A stretch of 64,000 nucleotides of DNA from Isoetes taiwanensis (Eukaryota; Streptophyta; Lycopodiopsida; Isoetales; Isoetaceae): assembly GCA_021234155.1 (NCBI GenBank), contig JAJEKV010000002.1:33311123-33375122 (forward strand), given 5' to 3'. Shown piece after piece: positions 10,905 through 21,670 of the stretch. The notes under the pieces were generated by a model. The model had not been told where the DNA came from and did no database searches. It worked only from the letters and a program-made list of their open reading frames with translations. Position numbers and translations under genes: made by a program. Position 1 is the stretch's first letter, and the number at the start of each line of letters is the position of its first letter.

Positions 10905-11526
10905 CGAAATTCAGTCCCAATCATTATTTTTCGCAGCAAGTCTCACTTTTAGAACTCGATGTCTGGATTTTTAAATTTTCGAACATTTAAAACTGGAATT
11001 AGATAGTAGGCGAACTGTACACTCTTCGCATATAACAAACTACTTGGCTAATCTAAAGGAATCTTCAGATAATCTTTGAAAATCTAGGGAAATCTTTGTA
11101 AAAACCTTAAGAATTTAGGTGATCTTTGTGGAATCTTAGGGAATCTAGGGGGGAATCCAAGGGGATCTAGGGAAATCTTTGACACTAGGTGCGTTCTACA
11201 GGGGAATCTTCATAAAATCTAAGGGTATCTGAAAGAATCTACATAGAATCTTAGAGAATCTAGAATCTTAGGATAATCTTTGGAAATCTAAGGGAATCTC
11301 AAAAGAATCTTCAAGAATATAAAGGAATCTGAGTGAATCGTCATAAAATCTTTCAGTATCTAGAGAATCTTATAGGATCTTGATGCAAAATTCAGTCCCA
11401 ATCATTATTTTTTCGCAGCAAGCCTCATTTTTAGAACTCGATGTCTGGATCTTTAAATTTTCGAAGATTTAAAACTGGAACTAGATACTATGCGAACTGT
11501 ACACTCTTCGCATATAACAAACCACT
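10905..11526. repeat. Direct repeats of about 141 bp flanking a GAATCT-rich array
   Basis: The text from cagtcccaatcattattt to tcgcatataacaaac occurs at about 10912-11040 and again, with few differences, at 11393-11522. Between them (11045-11385) lies a degenerate array in which gaatct / aaatct recurs every 10-15 bp in the form 'agggaatctttg'. The arrangement resembles a small element that duplicated around an expanding short repeat. No coding function is seen. A (TA) run follows at 11529-11550. Confidence 0.7.
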
Positions 11527-11551
11527 TGTATATATATATATATATATATCT

Positions 11552-12049
11552 CTCATTTTTTGCGATAGCCTATTCTACTACATAGAATTCTTAGATTTTC
11601 TGTATTGTACCTACTCAATTTGAGCTTGGAGATATGTGTAGTATATATTAAATAAAAATAAATTGTACTGGCTAAATTGTACTAGATACTATAATAACTA
11701 ATATGTGTTATTGTAACACACTGAAGTGAGGAGCAATAATCAAGTGTCATGAGTTTAAGTGAGGAGCAATACTCAACTGTCATAAGTTTGAGATGAAATA
11801 TGATCAAGGAGCTTGAATGAGTTATAGCTAAACCCCTCAACAAGTTCCCTCAAATAAAATATTTTTTTTGAGATGGGCTATTTGGAAAACCATTGGAGAA
11901 AATTAAATTAGAACTATTTGGATTGCACATGTAGTACATAGATCCAATAGATGCAAGGAGCATTTTGAAGCCATGGATGAAAGATGCAAATATTTTGATT
12001 CTTTCTTTCATCATTCATTTGCAACACAACTGCCGCAAGGAGGAAGCTA
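11552..12049. other. AT-rich interval with a 33 bp duplication
   Basis: A phrase built on gtgaggagcaat...caa-tgtcat-agttt is repeated twice near 11725-11790. No gene, RNA or transposon signature was recognised. A short open frame starts at 11973 but has no recognisable homology. Confidence 0.3.
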
Positions 12050-12460
12050 TAGTGACAATCCTCAAAACATGAAATATGTGAACCAAATACTGTATGTGTA
12101 TAACGTGAAGCATCTAAATGCTATATGGCCCAAGCGTTCTAATTTTGCAAGTTTTGTTGATTTATTTCTGGCTATTAGCATTGTAATTGTTAATTATGAT
12201 ATTCCTCTCTTCAGCTTAAAACACACTTTTATTAGGGATTTGGGGTACACTTGATCGCCTATGCAGGTATTACAAAACCGCAAGCAATCCTACGAAAAGG
12301 AAGATAATTTTCCAAGTTCATGAACTGCAAAGGATCCTGCAAGCATTGCATTAAATCTGCAGAGGTTGGGGAACAAGCATTTTTGACCCGGACATTGAAG
12401 ACAGGATCGGGTAAAAGAGTGGCAAAATCGGTTGGACGGGCCAGGGCATGGCCTAGGAAT
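12050..12460. repeat. Dispersed repeat also present inverted at 55270-55672
   Basis: The block from about 12055 to 12455 is found as a reverse complement at 55270-55670 (for example ggtacacttgatcg near 12243 against cgatcaagtgtaac near 55478). Across the conserved part a short translation, NRFCHSFTRSCLQCPGQKCL (minus strand here), is kept in the second copy as NRFCHPFTASFLQCPGQKCL. The conserved cysteines hint at a degraded transposon protein, but no family is named. Confidence 0.6.
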
Positions 12461-12689
12461 GTTACGCACTAGCACCTCTAGTGATAACCAACACAGCAAA
12501 AGGGCGGATCCTTCAAGGAAATCATTATCCAATGGGCCCCAACCTTTCCAGGCTTTATCCCATATTCCAGTCTTCTCAACCTTTGGGGATAGTGCATTAT
12601 CCACATTCTTTCTGCCACTAATTGTCTCGATTTCAAGCCTCCATATTTTCTGTCCTTGCTGTATCTGTGAATTTTAGCAGGAGTTTGTT

Positions 12690-13225
12690 CCAGCCAAAAT
12701 TCATTCTACAAAGATGTTCTGACTTTCTACCTGCAAAAACCATGGGTGCATTACAAGAGTTGTATAAAGTAGCCAGAGCTCAGGCTCTAATTGCGTTCTG
12801 TGCCACAGTTCTGGGCTACTGTAGCTTAGTTGCTCATGGAGTTGGTCCTTGTTGTAGCTTAGTTGCTCGTGGAGCTTATTATAATGCCATTATGATAAAA
12901 CACATATGAAAGTGAAAAGAAGATAGGTTAAGGGCATACGAAGGCAGGACATATATTCTTTCTCAAATTATTATGTGCAGGCAAGGCATAAATCTGAAGC
13001 GCGTTTACATTTTAGCTCAGTGTATTGCTGCCAAACATATCTTTCCTTTGTCAAACACAACATTACACTCCCACTCCTTTCCTCACTTCTGTCTTACATT
13101 TTGCTACATATTTCTTCTGCACAAAATTGCATTCTCCGTGCCATCGTTCACATGCTTCATTCTACTATATTTTTTCTCTTCTTCACTTGCTCCCTTCCCA
13201 GTTCAATGGCTACCCAAGAACAAAG
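12690..13225 (+). repeat. Third copy of the arm-terminal unit (direct relative to the left arm)
   Basis: This segment repeats the first ~570 bp of the window: ccatgggtgcattacaagag near 12741, the phrase gtagcttagttgctc, and then the pyrimidine-rich stretch ending in a caatggc...caagaacaaag phrase. The short frames in it (Phe/Ser/His-rich, for example near 12975 and 13025) are conserved only as DNA, in several overlapping frames, and are not credible proteins. After 13225 it diverges into a helicase-like reading frame. Confidence 0.75.
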
Positions 13226-13480
13226 ACATTATGCAGATGACCCCGAACTAATGCGATTTGTTGATCGCATAGGAGAGGATTGGGAAGGGTCCACGGTCTC
13301 ACTAAATATGTTTGATATAACTACCAACGTAGTAGATGGTGTTGAATTTTTGTATCTTTTCAACCTGCTTGAGAATCCAACAACATGCAAGAAACACTTC
13401 TTATCGCCGATCAATATGAGCGTTGACAACTTCAATGATCGTATTCTTAATAGAGTTCCTAATCATGATATATGGAGGCT
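13206..13480 (+). pseudogene. Pif1/Helitron-type helicase fragment
   Basis: From the ATG at 13206 the frame reads ADDPELMRFVDRIGEDWEGS, then after about 45 residues HFLSPINMSVDNFNDRILNR. Helitron helicases have 'F..FL..IG.G' followed by 'AIL.P.N..VD..N..IL..LPG'; the final segment (N..VD.FNDRILNRVP) is the best match. The N-terminal Walker motifs and the Rep domain are absent, so this is a C-terminal slice. It shares its ATG context with the repeated unit before it, suggesting that the repeated unit belonged to, or was fused with, a rolling-circle element. The assignment rests on short motifs only. Confidence 0.5.
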
Positions 13481-13580
13481 TGAAATAGAGACAATTCGTG
13501 GCAGAAAGAATGTGGATAATGCACTATCCCCTAAGGCTGAGAAGACTTACCTATTAGAATGGGCTGCACAAAGAATCTTC

Positions 13581-13735
13581 TGCTTCAAAAGACCTTCATG
13601 ATTATTCTGAAGAAGAGGTCGTAAGGATCATGGAATCAGCACTTGCTTCAAAAGACCTTCATGATTATTCTGAAGAAGAGGTCGTAAGGATCATGGAATC
13701 AGCACTTCTCTGGACACAACCACTTCCCCATAAAT
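13581..13735 (+). pseudogene. Possible receptor-like kinase C-terminal fragment with a 63 bp in-frame duplication
   Basis: A 63 bp unit (21 codons) is repeated exactly in tandem at 13581-13643 and 13644-13706. Each unit reads LHDYSEEEVVRIMESAL within it. A single-copy relative at 19708-19790 reads SEEEAVRIMESALLCTH. Plant receptor-like kinases end with 'Y.EEE..RVI.IALLCT...P..RP.M', so a kinase tail is plausible. Upstream the frame is broken. No other kinase motif was found. Confidence 0.4.
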
Positions 13736-15423
13736 GACCTTCAATGTCGGAATTTGTCACTCTGCTTAAACCTAATAATTTAAAATCCGTCTTAATCTAA
13801 ACTGGAGAAACTTATTTCCCGAAACTTCTAAGAGCAACTGGAGGAACTAAAGCGTTCACGGCTGGCCGCTGTCAACCGGTATTGCCAAGGCTGCAAGAAA
13901 TATCAAGAAGGGAAATCCGGGAGAGATTGTAATCAGCTTGATCCACGAGTCGAACACCTGCGCAGGGTTTTACCTCCCAGGCCAGCAGAGAAAAAATAAA
14001 AAAATTACATCTGCAGTGAAACGAGAAATTTATACAACATTCTTTGACACAACATTCTTTGCAATTAATGAATGTGCATGCTACAAATTGGAAAATAGAG
14101 GTGAGTATGTCTAGCTCAATTATCCAGCAATTGAAGAATGTGGTGAAAATGCATCTATGGCAATCCTTGAAAAGTTCATATTATACAAAAGTTGTAGCTA
14201 AGCCGTCCACAACTTGTATGACCATTAAGTTTACCCAATTCGTTTGGTATTGCGGGAGGGTATTCTCGCAATGGTGGGAACTAAGATTCTGGTATTGTAT
14301 TGTATAGAAACCCGTATATATTGCCATATTTGAGGAGCTTAATGTCATTTAGAGGTCATGTTGCTTTTTTGGGTTTTTAGATAAAGTTATATTTGGAAAG
14401 GTGAAGAAGAATAAAATAAAAATTGGAGGCCTTTTTTTCGGGCGTGGATAAGAAGGGGTGCTCCCTTCTTTTTTTTGGCAAGGGCAGCGGAGCAGAGGCA
14501 GAGGGCATTTAGGCGGAGAGGGCGGCTTGATACAGCAAGTGCATCAATGGAGGCTTCTGGCACAAAGGGGCGGCTTGATGCAGCAAATGTGCAGAAGCAG
14601 ACCTCTTTAAGATATTCCAGAGATTCTTGAGTCCGTTGTTGATTCGGCGATATCTCTATCTGCGACCACCAAATAATCTGATAGGTAAAATTTCGTATGT
14701 GGCTTTAGCTTCGTATATGGTATGTGGTTCATAGCCCACGGATGCTTTGGCAGACGAGGCCATCGGCTATGGCTGAATCATGAGCAACACTAATTTGTCG
14801 GCTTGCATTATTCATGAGCAGCACTAATCATGGCTGTGGCATGTCGGCTTGCTTGTATGCTGGTGCTTGCATTTATGCATCTGAATGCCTTACTTTGCTG
14901 CTGCTTGCTTGCAAGATTTATGCATTTATGCAGGATAGGTAAGATGTAGGGTTCTGGTGAGGCCGACATGGCCTAGAGGTTCAAATCCTCCAGCCCTGGT
15001 GTAAACAGCCATCTCTGTTGTACAGGTAGATCCAGTTGCGAGATTGATTCCGAGATTGTGCAGGATTGATTTATTCATTCAAGCAGTGCGAGATTTTGGA
15101 TTGACTGCAGGATTAATTGGGGGAGCAGTACAGGATCGATTGAGGCAGTTTGATTTAGTGCACAATCAGTCTGGTTTAGCAGAGAGACCATGGTTTTTTG
15201 TAGAAATTTTTAATGCTATGGTTTATTATGCGAATGCTATTTTTAATCGAAACCATAGGGAATGGCATGGTGATTTTTTGGCAAAATGTTAATAGCCATG
15301 GATGTGGCACAATACTAGGAATATGCTGCCAATCAATGGCTCCCAATCAACATTGAATAAGAAACCCATAAAGATACTTTAATAAAGCAAGGACCATTAG
15401 CCCAGTTTAAAAGATAATTGGCA
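13736..15423. other. Interval with repeat debris, no gene assigned
   Basis: 13950-14050 matches 19783-19865, just upstream of the PKS gene (cacctgcgcagggttttacc). 14056-14225 repeats a DnaJ-intron segment of the arms (as at 18805-18945). Near 14975 a sequence gaggttcaaatcctcc looks like a tRNA T-arm, but no acceptor or D-arm fits. An open frame at 15044-15289 (82 codons) has no recognised family. Nothing else could be supported. Confidence 0.45.
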
Positions 15424-16100
15424 TCAAAGCTTATGTCTTTGTTCTTGGGTAGCCATTGAACTGGGAAGGGAGCAAGCGAAGAAGAGAAAAAATATGGTAG
15501 AATGAAGCATGTGAACGATGGCACGGAGAATGCAATTTTGTGCAGAAGAAATATGTAGCAAAATGTAAGACAGAAGTGAGGAAAGGAGTGGGAGTGTAAT
15601 GCTGTGTTTGACAAATGAAAGATATGTTTGGCAACAATACACTGAGCTAAAATGTAAACGCGCTTCAGATTTATGCCTTGCCTGCACATAATAATTTGAG
15701 AAAGAATATATATCCTGCCTTCGTATGCCCTTAACCTATCTTCTTTTCACTTTCATATCTGCTTTATGATAATGGCATTATAATAAGCTCCACGAGCAAC
15801 TAAGCTACAACAAGGACCAACTCCATGAGCAACTAAGCTACAGTAGCCCAGAACTGTGGCACAGAACGCAATTAGAGCCTGAGCTCTGGCTACTTTATAC
15901 AACTCTTGTAATGCACCCATGGTTTTTGCAGGTAGAAGCCGTCTGTGGAAGTCGGAAGTCAGAACATCTTTCTAGAACGAATTTTGGTTGGAACAAAGTT
16001 CTGCTAAAATTCACAGATACAGCAAGGACAGAAAATATGGAGGCTTGAAATAGAGACAATTAGTGGCAGAAAGAATGTGGATAATGCACTATCCCCAAAG
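15424..16100 (-). repeat. Fourth-type copy of the arm-terminal unit (inverted), abutting the right arm
   Basis: Reverse-complement copy of the unit at 1-600 and 12690-13225. It starts near the catcaaagcttatgtctttg phrase and runs to the ccatggtttttgcagg phrase near 15918, and on to cactatcccc at 16080-16095, where it joins the inner end of the right arm. With the copies at 1, 12690 and 18960 this makes four, two in each orientation. Confidence 0.75.
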
Positions 16101-17489
16101 GCCTAGGAGTGGGAGCTAGGAGGATCGCTGGTGCTTCCCAGCACCCGATCTGATCTGTATCGCCCAGTGGATGACAGATGATGATCCGGAAATGCACCTG
16201 GAGGCTCTTATTTAATGGCGGTCGGACAGGCAAGTCGAGAATGCTTCAACCCAGATTAAGCCCCGACTTTCCTGGCTGATTAGCCGAGATGGGATATTCT
16301 CGACTGGCTAGTCGAGACTGCATCAATCCAGACTAGATTCCTCTCCTCCAAATCTTCAGATGAGAGGGGCTTAGTCTAGATGGAGGCATTCTCGACTCGG
16401 AGTCAAGAATGCCTCAACCAAACTACGCCTTTCAGCAAGTCAAGAATGCTTCAACTCGAACTAAACCCCTTCGGCTTTACAGACTGGCTAGTCGAGAAGG
16501 CGTGTTCTCGATTACGTAGTCGAGAATGCATCAACCCAGACTAGATCCCTCTTTGCTAAATCTTCAGATGAGATGGGCTTAATTAAGGTGTGACAGGCAA
16601 TTCGGGAATGATTCAACTCAGACTAAGCCCCTCGGTGAGTCAAGACTTAAACCCCTTCGGCTTTCCCAACTGGCTAGTAAAGAAGATGTATTTTTTACTC
16701 AAGAATGCATCAACTGTGTCGATATGCAATCTAATCATAACTACCTATCAATATGCCTTCTCTCTAATTAGCAAGATCTAGAACTGTGAAAGCCTCTTCG
16801 ATTGCTTGCTTTCTTGTTCAGCATATTCCAATGTAGAGAGATTCTCGATGTTGAAATATGTTGAACCAAAGTAAAAGAGCCATGTGTTTTCATGTAAAAG
16901 AGCCAAAGTGTTTTTGATGTGCCTTAGGATAAGGAATTTTAACATCCATTGACACCACTGAGGGCCAATAGGTTTTGGGCATAACCTGTGCCCTCTATCT
17001 TGCATATGCCAAAATGCCAGAGCGACAAGAAATGGCTATGGTGCAACTTGGTGCCGAATCGCCAGAGCGACAAGAAAAGGCTATGGTGCAACTTGGTGCC
17101 GAATCTACACCTGTGCACTGAAAAAAACAGAGGCAGGCTGATCACAATGGTCTGGAGTCATCGCCATCGGATAGGGAACATAAAAAGTGATTGCGCTATG
17201 TTTGCCACGTGTTCTCTAACCCAAACACCACAAGAAGAAAACCACAGATTAAAATAACCAAAACCTTCCGTGTCAAACAACTTAATCTCCACCATCATCA
17301 AAATATATGCCGATCACATTCCTTGACAAGGGAAGATAATGGTATCCCACCGGGAAGTTAGCTAGCTGGTAGTGGGAAACAAAAAATAGATCCAAGTCAA
17401 TTTTGCCAAGCAAAAAAGTCTGAGGTTCTCAAAGGGTAAGATTCTGGATTGTGGCATACACTGGATGGCTGTTAAATCATAACAAGGCC

Positions 17490-17765
17490 TATCGTTTCAC
17501 AAGGTGGTCTAATGTATAAGCATGATCACAAATGCTGCCAACATTATCTTTGAAGTTGCAGTACAAATTAAAATTTTGGTAAATATGCACCAAACTGCTG
17601 GCATAAACCATTATTTGTTTTCCAAATCATCCCTAGTGGCTCAATCATCAACATTCCAAAGGCTTGAGTGGATCCCCATAGGCCGATTTATGCCATAATC
17701 CACCCCAATCACCTTGTTGTTTTCAAAGTTCTAACAGGAACATCATCCACATGAATCTGTAACAG
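17490..17765 (-). pseudogene. XTH (GH16) fragment, right arm
   Basis: Inverted partner of 2812-3075. It reads VDDVPVRT before the NRPMG..SSLWN segment, closer to the XTH consensus 'VDDVPIR' than the left copy. An acceptor (ctgttacag) precedes it on the minus strand. It lacks the catalytic region and is not functional. Confidence 0.7.
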
Positions 17766-18340
17766 TTTTGATAAAGTAGACATTTAGCACAATACACAAA
17801 AACTAAGTATTATGAAATGCTTTAGAAAAGATGTATACGTATATGCTTCAGCAAGTCATGCATAAGGTACATGGGCAAGTTTTGCGAGCATACCAGCGAT
17901 TAGAAAGTCTGTTGCTGTTCGTGTCATTTTATTTATCTCAGCAAAAGTCACAAATTATGACGTAAGTATGAAGAAACTGCTTGAACCCACTCTTATCCAA
18001 TCCTTTTCCCAACGAATCCAATAGAACGTTTAGTTGATGTGCCCATTTTGAGATGCTGAGCTCTGCCAACTTCTTCATAATCTCTCTCTCTCTCTATTCC
18101 ACTATGCTTGAGCAAAAATAACATAAGACTAAATGACAAACATAACTATACTTTGCAGCATAAATTCTGGAAGAATATAAAGATTTCCTATTAGTTGATC
18201 CCCTGGTCACATTCATGACGTTCACCAGCTATGACACTGGCAATATTTTATCTAAATATGCATGCAAATAACTATATTAAAGGATATTCCTAAATGCTAC
18301 AAAAATCTACAGCATAGGCAATAAGACTTGCCTGCGGAGT

Positions 18341-18702
18341 GTTGGTAATCCTCATTAACAACAAAGTAATGGTCTCCTCATATAGATGGTCTATCAAGAA
18401 TCTGTTGAGTCTTAATGAATCTCCAGGTTGGCCCTTGGGGCAATGTGAAGATCCTTTGTACCTTCAGCAGTTTTCACCTGCCACAGATTAGCTAGACAAC
18501 ATGTCTATGCCAATCAGTATTTCAAAAGAAAAGAGAAAGCTTACAATCAAGTGAATATACTCTAAAAAAAACCATAATGACAATTCCCACAATTGCATCA
18601 ACACAGCTGACAGAGAAAGTAAAAAACATAATTATTTTATCCCCCTTTATGCCTGCAAGATCTTTGATGTCTAGAAATAGATGAAGATCACCAGGTGGTC
18701 CC
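18341..18702 (-). pseudogene. Plastid DnaJ fragment, right arm, uninterrupted exon
   Basis: Exon one (18702 down to 18573, 130 nt) is uninterrupted here and reads GPPGDLHLFLDIKDLAGIKG and on to SVSCVDAIVGIVIM, ending before a GT. Exon two (18477 down to about 18341) follows a ggcag acceptor and begins VKTAEGTKDLHIAPRANLEI, then decays (stop in the RPSI..GDHYF segment). The intron (about 95 nt) is retained. This copy supplies the empty-site reference for the element inserted in the left arm. Confidence 0.8.
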
Positions 18703-19699
18703 CTGCAAAATGAAAAGACAAATCACATGCATCATAACATTTATTAAAAGCCATGAGAATAGTCGAGTCATCCTGAGAAGAGCGCCATCCAGAGACACTA
18801 AGCAATTAATGGATGTGCATGCTACAAACTGGAAAATAGAGGTGAGTATGTCTAGCTCAATTATCCAGCATCTATGGCAATCCTTGAATAGTACATATTA
18901 TACAAAAGTTGTAGCTAAGCCGTCCACAACTTGTATGACGATTAGCCCAGTTCACAAGATAATTGGCATCAAAGCTTATGTCTTTGTTCTTGGGCAGCCA
19001 TTGAACTGGGAAGGGAGCAAGCGAAGAAGAGCAAAAAATATGGTAGAATGAAGCATGTGAACGATGGCACGGAGAATGTAGTTTTGTGCAGAAACATGCA
19101 AGGAAGAAACATGTAGGAAAATGTAAGACAAAAGTGAGGAAAGGAGTGGGAGTGTAATGCTGTGTTTGACAAAGGAAACATATGGTTGGCAGCAATACAC
19201 TGAGCTAAAATGTAAACGCGCTTCAGATTTATGCCTTGCCTGCACATAATAATTTGAGAAAGAATATATGTCCTGTCTTCGTATGCCCTTAACCTATCTT
19301 CTTTTCACTTTCATGTCTTCTTTATCATAATGGCATTATAATAAGCTCCACGAGCAACTAAGCTACAACAAGGACCAAGCTCCATGAGCAACTAAGCTAC
19401 AGTAGCCCAGAACTGTGGCACAGAACGCAATTAAAGCCTGAGCCCTGGTTACTTTATACAACTCTTGTAATGCACCCATGGTTTTTGCAGGTAGAAGCCG
19501 TCTGTCGAAGTCGGAAGTCAGAACATTTTCTAGAACGAATTTTGGCTGGAACAAAGTTCTGCTAAAATTCACAGATACAGCAAGGACAGAAAATATGGAG
19601 GCTTGAAATAGAGACAATTAGTGGCAGAAAGAATGTGGATAATGCACTATCCCCTAAGGCTGAGAAGACTTACCTATTAGAATGGGCTGCACAAAGAAT

Positions 19700-19800
19700 C
19701 TTCTGCTTCAAAAGACCTTCATGATTATTCTGAAGAAGAGGCCGTAAGGATCATGGAATCAGCACTTCTCTGCACACACCTGCGCAGGGTTTTACCTCCC
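19700..19800 (+). pseudogene. Possible receptor-like kinase tail, single copy
   Basis: Reads LHDYSEEEAVRIMESALLCT, matching the end of plant receptor-like kinase domains, where 'ALLCT' precedes 'RP.M'. It is the same sequence as at 13581-13735 but without the 63 bp duplication. The frame continues into arginine-rich text and stops. It sits about 320 bp upstream of the PKS start codon. Confidence 0.4.
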
Positions 19801-20053
19801 ACAAGAGAAAAAATAAAAAAATTACCTGCAGTGAAACGGAAAATTTACATACACAACATTCTTTTGACCAAGTGGCCATTGCCACGAAAATGCCAACACA
19901 AAAGAAGGAACAAAGGAAGTTCCCAAGACAAATGTTTATTTATGAATCTTTGCAATTTAAACGTGGCAAATAAGTATACACTGCAGGATCAAACTCTTGC
20001 CCTCATTCATAGCACATGTGGCATGTCCACCTTCTCGTCTTTGACTTATCTAA

Positions 20054-20061
20054 TATAAAAA
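20054..20061 (+). promoter_or_regulatory. Likely TATA box of the PKS gene
   Basis: TATAAAAA lies 55 bp before the ATG, in an otherwise pyrimidine-rich leader (ctttcttctctcctctc). Position and context fit a plant core promoter, with a transcription start expected near 20085. No convincing G-box or MYB site was identified close by. Confidence 0.5.
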
Positions 20062-20115
20062 ATACTCCCTTTCTTCTCTCCTCTCATCTCAACATCAAAA
20101 ACAGAGCAATCAGCT

Positions 20116-21356
20116 ATGGTAACTTTCAAGGTTGAGAAACCCAATGGCCCCGCTTGTGTGCTTTCCATTGCCACAGATAATCCTCCCTTCTTCGTGGAGC
20201 AGAAGGACTACGCAGAATTTTTGTTTGATGCATGTAACATGAACGATAAGGTGGATCTCAGGAGGAAATTTGCACGCATCTGTAAGTATCTGTTTTCTAA
20301 TTGATAAGCATTCTCAGTCAATTTAGAGTCTATGCCTTATGATTTTGTGTTCTATGATCAGGTGAGAAGTCTGCAATCAACAAACGCCACTATTTCATGA
20401 CCAAGGAAATCTTGCAAGCAAACCCTGATATCACAACCTATGGAGCTCCATCTCTGAATGCAAGGCTAGATATGCTGATTGATGCAATTCCAAAGCTGGG
20501 GGCATCTGCGGCAGAGAAGGCCATTGCAGAATGGGGGCAATACAAATCTAAAATTACCCATGTAGTCATGACAACAATTAGTGGAGTAGACATGCCTGGT
20601 GCAGATTACAAGATTGTGAAGCTACTTGGTCTAAACCCTGATGTAAAGAGGGTTATGCTGTACCAACAGGGTTGCTTTGCAGGAGGAACGGTTATGAGGG
20701 TAGCAAAGGATCTGGCTGAGAATAACAAGGGAGCTAGAGTGCTAGTTGTATGCAGCGAAATCACTGCATCGACATTTGAAGCCCCTTCCGAGGCACATTT
20801 TGATGGTCTTGTTGGGTCGGCATTGTTTGGAGATGGATCTGCAGCGGTTATTGTTGGTGCTGATCCTGAGGAAAATGAAAAGCCAATGTATGAGATAGCA
20901 TGGGCAGGGGAATCAGTTCTTCCAGACAGCGATGGCGCGATCGAGGGTATTCTCCGAGAAGCCGGCCTGGTGTTTAGACTGCAGAGAGATGTGCCCTATG
21001 TTATCTCCAACAACATTGTCCAGGCTTTGGAGAAGGGAAGGCAAGCTGTTGGATCCCCAGACGTCAACGACATGTTTTGGGTAGTCCACCCTGGTGGCCC
21101 CCTTATCCTTGACAAGATGGCCGCTGCCCTTGGTTTGAACAAGGAGAAGCTCGACGCCACTTATGAGATTATGGGTGACGTTGGTAACATGTCTAGTGCC
21201 TCTGTCATATTTGTCCTAGACCAAACGAGGAAGAGATCCATCAAGATGAACTCCAAAACCAATGGCGAGGGTTGTGACTATGGTTTCCTCCTCGGTTTTG
21301 GACCTGGTCTCACTGTTGAGACTGTCGTATTGAAGGCTTTGCCCCTTGTTGTCTAG
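20116..21356 (+). CDS. Chalcone synthase-like type III polyketide synthase (two exons)
   Basis: Exon one 20116-20281 and exon two 20362-21356 flank an 80 bp intron with GT/AG borders. Phase 1 splicing completes the Cys codon of ..ARI-C-EKS, the intron position conserved in plant CHS genes. The joined product is 386 residues (CHS about 390). The catalytic triad is present: Cys160 (QQGCFAGG), His298 (VVHPGG) and Asn331 (GNMSS), equivalent to Cys164/His303/Asn336 of alfalfa CHS. The gatekeeper Phe pair (Phe211 and Phe260) and the C-terminal [13 protein letters not shown] are kept. Intact enzymes condense a CoA starter with malonyl-CoA units in the cytosol. Oddities: the CHS Thr132 position is Ile ([10 protein letters not shown]), and the usual TFRGPSD is TFEAPSE, so the product may not be naringenin chalcone. 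Stilbene- or pyrone-type relatives are alternatives. ATG context and length support the start. Apparently intact. Confidence 0.92.
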
Positions 21357-21670
21357 TAGACCAAATGAGAAAGAGATCCATCAAGATGAACTCCAAGAGC
21401 ACTGATAAGGATTGTGAGTATGGCTTCCTCCTTGAGGAGTCTTCCTATTCATTAGAAATCCTCGCCCTCTGACTGTGACTGTGAATGTATAGCTTAAAAT
21501 ATTCTTTCAACAAACAATACAAAATTCATGATTTCAATATGGTGCCTCTACCTTCTTCTAATCTATATTCTACATCAAGGAAATAAAATATATAACTATT
21601 TGATGTACACATACATGGACACTTACACCCTTAAAATTCAAGGATCACATGTCATTCATTGCTTTTCCCT
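21357..21670 (+). pseudogene. Tail of a second PKS paralogue with its 3' UTR
   Basis: Directly after the PKS stop, the text repeats the end of its exon two with differences: [20 protein letters not shown], then an internal deletion that removes the GFGPG loop, ending ...SLPIH at a stop near 21455. A related tail lies at 55671-55731 (CEYGFFLEAVVLKSLPIH), also missing GFGPG. A lost neighbouring PKS gene, or unequal exchange within a tandem cluster, explains it. The downstream 3' UTR-like sequence (to about 21700) is shared with 55732-55930 and, at its end, with 29157-29190. Confidence 0.8.

Larger units (their letters stand above)
16108..19575 (-). repeat. Right arm of the giant inverted repeat
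   Basis: Reverse complement of 1-4495 without the 1 kb insertion. It contains the palindromic array (16230-16700), the XTH fragment (17490-17765), the DnaJ exons (18341-18477 and 18573-18702) and the terminal unit (18960-19575). At several sites this arm is closer to the ancestral gene (intact AG before the XTH piece; V-K-T-A-E-G in DnaJ), so the left arm has decayed faster at those points. The outer end lies about 540 bp before the PKS start codon. Confidence 0.85.

Noticed and set aside
14960-14995. tRNA-like T-arm (gaggttcaaatcctcc)
   Set aside because: Only a 4 bp stem forms, no D-arm or matching acceptor stem could be placed around it, and the anticodon region is absent.
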